64,000 bases of DNA from Merluccius polli (lineage: Eukaryota > Chordata > Actinopteri > Gadiformes > Merlucciidae): NCBI GenBank assembly GCA_030340625.1, contig JAOPHQ010006258.1, positions 1 through 64,000 on the forward strand. The letters are read 5' to 3'. Below are positions 59,813 through 64,000 of this stretch, piece by piece; positions within the stretch are counted from its first letter, which is position 1; each line of letters starts with the position of its first letter. The position numbers and the translations under genes were made by a program. Under the pieces are notes generated by a model, which searched no databases, was not told the origin of the DNA, and saw nothing but the letters and a program-made list of their open reading frames with translations.

Positions 59813-60308
59813 CCTGTTTATCTGTTTCGGAGCCTATTCTCTTAATGTTGCGGATCGTTTGTAACTTCATTGCAATTTAATTCAATGTACTGTCATTCTA
59901 TTTTCCATAACCGTTGTGTTATAATGACGCTAGGTCCACGGTCATTTAATAGGCCTATTGCTGCAATTTTTCTTTTACGCGGCTGAAAATAACCGTAGGC
60001 CTACTTTTTGTCACTGAGCCATGTCTGTCACTCATCCTCTTAAAAGTGGAAGCTTGTGCATAGCTTTGTTGCATTATATTGAAACTTTGTTGATGTTGTT
60101 ATTGTCATGCGTGTTCTGGTTATTTGCGCATGATTAAACATGTGTCTTTATATGGCGATAAAACAAAGCTTTGTTGCGTTTTTTTTTTTTTTTTTTAAGT
60201 GGGGATTGGGGGTGCGCCAACCCGGTTGGGATGTAGAAGGGGGTGCGCAGGAAAAAAGGTTTGGGAACCGCTGGTGTACACCAAACTATATAAAAGTAAT
60301 TGTACGTG

Positions 60309-61654
60309 ATGGCGGCGGCCGGTGCAGCAGCACGGCGCGCTGTGGGAGAGTTGACACGAGAGTTTTCGCGAATTAAACCGGAGATTTACCATACTGAAGA
60401 CGGTAGAGTCATAGTTGAGGATGAATTGCTGAACTTTATTATGATCAAAATGCGAACACTAAGCCACGATGATATTGTGTCGATAGTAACGAGCAGTTTC
60501 AGCTCCGAGCGGATTGAGTCCTCAAAGGCAGTGTTGTCAGAGCTCTTTCCACATAACAAACGATGGATCTCCCACAGGGGGCAAAAGAAGGACATTAACA
60601 ATGTCAAAATGTGCCTGCAAGTGCTTAATGAGTGCGGTGAAGAGATCCCAAGATTTGTATCGCACTTCCTGGATGAATTACCCCCCCCGTCTCATTTAAA
60701 CACATCGATGTGTCTGCGCTCCTCGGGAAAATGCAGCAAATCAATGCTGACATTGACTACCGAAAAAGAACTATGGGAACTCAGGTAGCTGCCTGTGAAA
60801 CATTGCGGGAGGTTTCTGCTAAACTCGACAGCCGTCTGACTGCCGTGGAGGGGCACTGTGGCCCGGACGCTACTTTTCCGGCTGCCTGCCTCTCTGCTGT
60901 GGAGATACAACCGGGCCCTGCGCCCAGCGCGACAGGTCTTTCCTCGACTGTGATGGAGAAGCCGCCGGGCCCTGATACTGGCCCCTGCACTCCCTCTGGG
61001 GTTAATGGATGGTTAACGCCTGGCGGGACCGACGGCAGTCAACCAGCCCAGCCTGTAGATCCAGCCCTGGGACGAACGCAGACCCCCCCATGGAGCATGG
61101 TGGTAAAGGATGGGCGCCGACTGAAGCAGGTACGACTGAAGCAGGTATCTGAGAACTCTGCCCATCGACGCCCTACACCTCGCACTGTAAAAACTCCAGC
61201 GGGGCATGTGAGAAAGAAAACAGGCATAATCGGGACTGGTATGGTTAGCAATATACTGGCTGTCAAAACAAAGATGGTAAAGGTATTTGCTACAAAGTTT
61301 GATCTCAGCGTGGACGCCAACACTCTCAGTGAGTACTTAAAAACGAAGCTGGGTCGGGAAGTGACATGTAGAAAAATAGAGACGACACAGAGTAGATTCA
61401 GCTCCTTCTGTGTCACCGCTGAATGTAATGATGTGGCGGAGATGTACGATCCGCAACTTTGGCCCGCTGGGTCTTTTGTCCGACGCTACTATGAGCCTCG
61501 TCGCCCTAGAGGAGCAGACGGAGGCCCGCCTGGTCCAGAGGATGCCCCTCGCTCTCAAGATGAGGGGCTGCTGCACGGTAACGATGCTGGGGTGCCTGTC
61601 GCATCTGTGGGCGAGGACGGGATGAAGGCCAGCTGCTCAGCAGGGAGCGACTAA
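60309..61654 (+). pseudogene. LINE ORF1 (frameshifted at a C8 run)
   Basis: ATG at 60,309 (MAAAGAAARRAVGEL). The frame changes at the C run 60,681-60,688, and the continuation runs to the TAA at 61,652-61,654. It is a Pro-rich central region followed by a C-terminal block (KVFATKFDLSVDANTLSEYL... FSSFCVTAECNDV) that resembles the RNA-binding-like domain of LINE ORF1 proteins. It is followed within 10 nt by ORF2, as usual for a LINE. Nucleic-acid binding is inferred from position. Confidence 0.72.
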
Positions 61655-61663
61655 ACACATTAA

Positions 61664-64000
61664 ATGCGTGTTGCTTCATACAACACTCGTGGGTTGCGAG
61701 TAGGACATACTGCTACTGATAGATCAAGACGTTTGGTTGTGGACACAATGCTGGACGAATGTGACATTCTGTGCCTGCAAGAAACCTGGTTGGCGAAACA
61801 AGATCTGGATAAGTTGAACACTCTACACATGAACTTCCATGGGGCTGGAGAGTCCACTACCGACCTCAGTACGAGGCTGGTTCGAGGTAGGATAGCTGGT
61901 GGTGTGGCTATACTGTGGAACATCAAATATGACTCACTGGTGAAGGTGGTACGTCTAAATGTTGACTGGGCCATAGGGCTAGAGTGTAATTATAATGGAA
62001 AGAAATTTACTGTTTTAAATGTTTATACACCGTATGAATCATATGAGCATGAGGACGAATTTCTGAACAGGTTAGCTTTTATTCAGTCCTTCATAGAGGA
62101 CAACAGCTCATCTTGTGTCTATGTCATGGGTGATTTTAATGCTGACATGTCAGATAGCAAATCTTTATTTGCAGCACACCTGCAGCAGTTTTGTAATGAG
62201 TCTAAATTAATTCTATCGAGTAAAGCTCTGTTGCCTGATACAAGTTTTACCTACGTTAGTGAAGCGTGGCACACAACATCTTGGTTAGACCATATTGTGA
62301 CCACAGCTGATGCTCATGCCTCACTGGTAAATGTGGAAATTTGTTATGAACTTGCCACCTCTGATCACATACCTATTGCTGCACTGTTAAATGTTGAGAA
62401 TGTCCCCCTGCTGTCCAGAAATAATAATGCTGCTTCCTCAAGTAAACTGGACTGGTCAAAACTGAGCAGAGAGGTTGTGGATGGATACTCACTGCGAACG
62501 GACAGTCTTTTAAATAATATTGCACTGCCTCAAGAGGCCCTAATGTGCTCAGATATGAATTGTAAGGACGTGCAACATGCTGAAAAACTCTGTGCCATGT
62601 ATGATGGTATTGTGAAATGTCTCAATGCTTCCAGTGAACCCTTTTGTAAAAGTAAATGTAAGGTACCCAACATCAGACCTGGGTGGAATGAGTTTGTAGC
62701 TGAGCAGTACGCTGAGGCAAGAGAGGCCTTTAGACTCTGGTCAGAGGCAGGTAGGCCTAGACATGGGGTATTGCTAGATATGAAAAAACGCACAAATGCT
62801 AGAGTTAAGTATGCACTTCGTTTTATTAAGAAAAATGAAAACACTAATGAGAGCAGACTCGCTTGCCAGAAAGCTACAGAACAACAACCTTACTGACTTC
62901 TGGAAAGAGGTCAAAGAATAATAATAAAACACCCCTATCGTCTGACATTGAAGGTGTTAGTAGCCCAGAACAAATAGATGAGCTTTGGCGTGAGCACTAC
63001 CGTAACCTTTTTAATTGTGTTAAAAGTAACCCAGTTAGAATCAATCATGAACATATTGATCTCTCAGCAGATATGATAGTTAGGGCAGTAGATATCTATG
63101 ATGCCATTAACATGTTGAATAACAACAAAGCCTGCGGTATGGACTGCATTACTGCAGAACATCTAAAATATGCCAGCAATAAGCTCTGCCCTTTGCTTTC
63201 CATGTGCTTTAATGGTTGTCTGGTTCATGGTGTCCTGCCAAATGCTATTATGTCTGTAATGTTAGTGCCTGTGCTTAAAGACAAGGCTGGTAAGCTCAAC
63301 AGTATTGACAATTATCGACCTATTGCATTAGCCAGTATCTAAAGTACTGGAGAGAATACTGTTAACAAAGCTAGAAATGTATGTCCTTACTACTGACAAT
63401 CAGTTTGGGTTTAAAAGAAAGCATGGAACTGACCTGTGTATCTATGCTCTTAAAGAGATTGTGTTCAGGTACACAAGCCTGAATTCATCTGTATTCCTAT
63501 GTTTTATTGATGCGTCAAAGGCATTTGATTAATCATGAAAAATTGTTTGTAAAATTGCTAGATAGAGGTGTCCCTAAATTTTTAGTGAGAATTTTAGTGT
63601 TTTGGTATGCCCATCAAACGTTTCAGGGTAAATGGGACAATGTTGTATCTGCTCCATTCTGTGTTAGTAACGGAGTGCGGCAAGGAGGAATTTTGTCTCC
63701 TATTTTATTTAATGTTTATATGGATGAATTATCAAATCAGTTAAATAGGTTAAAAACTGGCTGTCTTGTGGGCAACACTATTGTTAATCATCTTATGTAT
63801 GCAGACGACCTGGTCCTGCTCTGTCCATATAGTGCTGGGCTGCAGCAGATGCTGAAGGTGTGCTCTCAGTATGGCCTTGATCATGACATAAAGTATAACG
63901 CTAAGAAGAGCCACATAATTATAGTTAGAAGCGCTGAGGATAGGAAATCAACATTTCCGACCTTTTATTTGTCAGACAGTCCTCTTGCTGTGTGTGAGGA
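61664..64000 (+). pseudogene. LINE ORF2: endonuclease and reverse transcriptase, truncated by the window
   Basis: The APE endonuclease starts at 61,664: SYNTRGL, CLQETWLAKQD, VMGDFNADMSD, SWLDHIVT, SDHIPIA. The RT has NYRPIALASI (about 63,310-63,340), FIDASKAFD, GVRQGGILSPILF and YADD at 63,798-63,809. Frame changes near 62,850, 62,930, 63,342 and 63,530 make it non-functional. The clade is uncertain (Jockey/CR1 group). The element continues beyond the right edge. Confidence 0.85.

Larger units (their letters stand above)
58388..60273. mobile_element. hAT element carrying a 28S rDNA fragment
   Basis: The left end CAGGGATTCCCTAA and right end (reverse complement CAGCGGTTCCCAAA) are Charlie-like hAT termini. 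They are flanked by the exact 8-bp TSD gtgtacac (58,380-58,387 and 60,274-60,281). Inside are a 28S rRNA gene fragment and a TAA-flanked MITE. No transposase ORF. Confidence 0.88.

Overview
The window is nuclear DNA of a vertebrate, almost certainly a ray-finned (teleost) fish. It carries one host gene, fatty acid 2-hydroxylase (fa2h, plus strand, seven exons from 26,712 to 56,024), in a dense, nested bed of fish-type transposable elements: three Gypsy (Metaviridae) LTR retrotransposons, L2/CR1-type LINEs, a decayed retrovirus-like fragment, solo LTRs, and many non-autonomous hAT DNA transposons that still show exact 8-bp target-site duplications (TSDs). No prokaryotic feature was seen.

Layout. 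1-890: fragments of DNA transposons and a short tandem repeat. 892-8,071: Gypsy A (plus strand), an old copy whose gag is split by a foldback LTR element (1,482-1,968) and a hAT element (2,093-3,377), and whose integrase region is missing. 8,475-9,025: a 31-bp minisatellite. 9,839-19,497: a solo LTR with a perfect 5-bp TSD, split by Gypsy B (10,506-19,445, minus strand). 20,543-25,855: Gypsy C (plus strand, very GC-rich, LTRs identical except for one 10-bp indel). 26,712-56,024: fa2h, with a 16.6-kb intron 1 holding a LINE with an uninterrupted 1,135-codon ORF (30,214-33,621, minus), a retroviral gag/pro relic (38,460-39,517) and several microsatellites; the later introns hold hATs and solo LTRs. 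58,388-60,273: a hAT carrying a piece of 28S rRNA gene that is itself split by a TAA-flanked MITE. 60,309-64,000: a decayed LINE running off the right edge.

The most unusual system is the translation architecture of the Gypsy elements. All three have a classic -1 ribosomal frameshift heptamer at the gag/pro-pol junction (GGGAAAC in A and C, TTTAAAC in B), followed after 5-6 nt by a perfect 7-8-bp stem; C also has a full H-type pseudoknot geometry. Gypsy B further carries a MYND zinc finger between the frameshift site and the protease, a gag with a retrovirus-like major homology region, and a primer-binding site matching tRNA-Pro.

A caution: Gypsy B, Gypsy C and fa2h exon 1 are broken only (or mainly) by single-base shifts in short G/C runs, in otherwise young or conserved sequence. 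Assembly consensus indels are therefore a serious alternative to true mutations.
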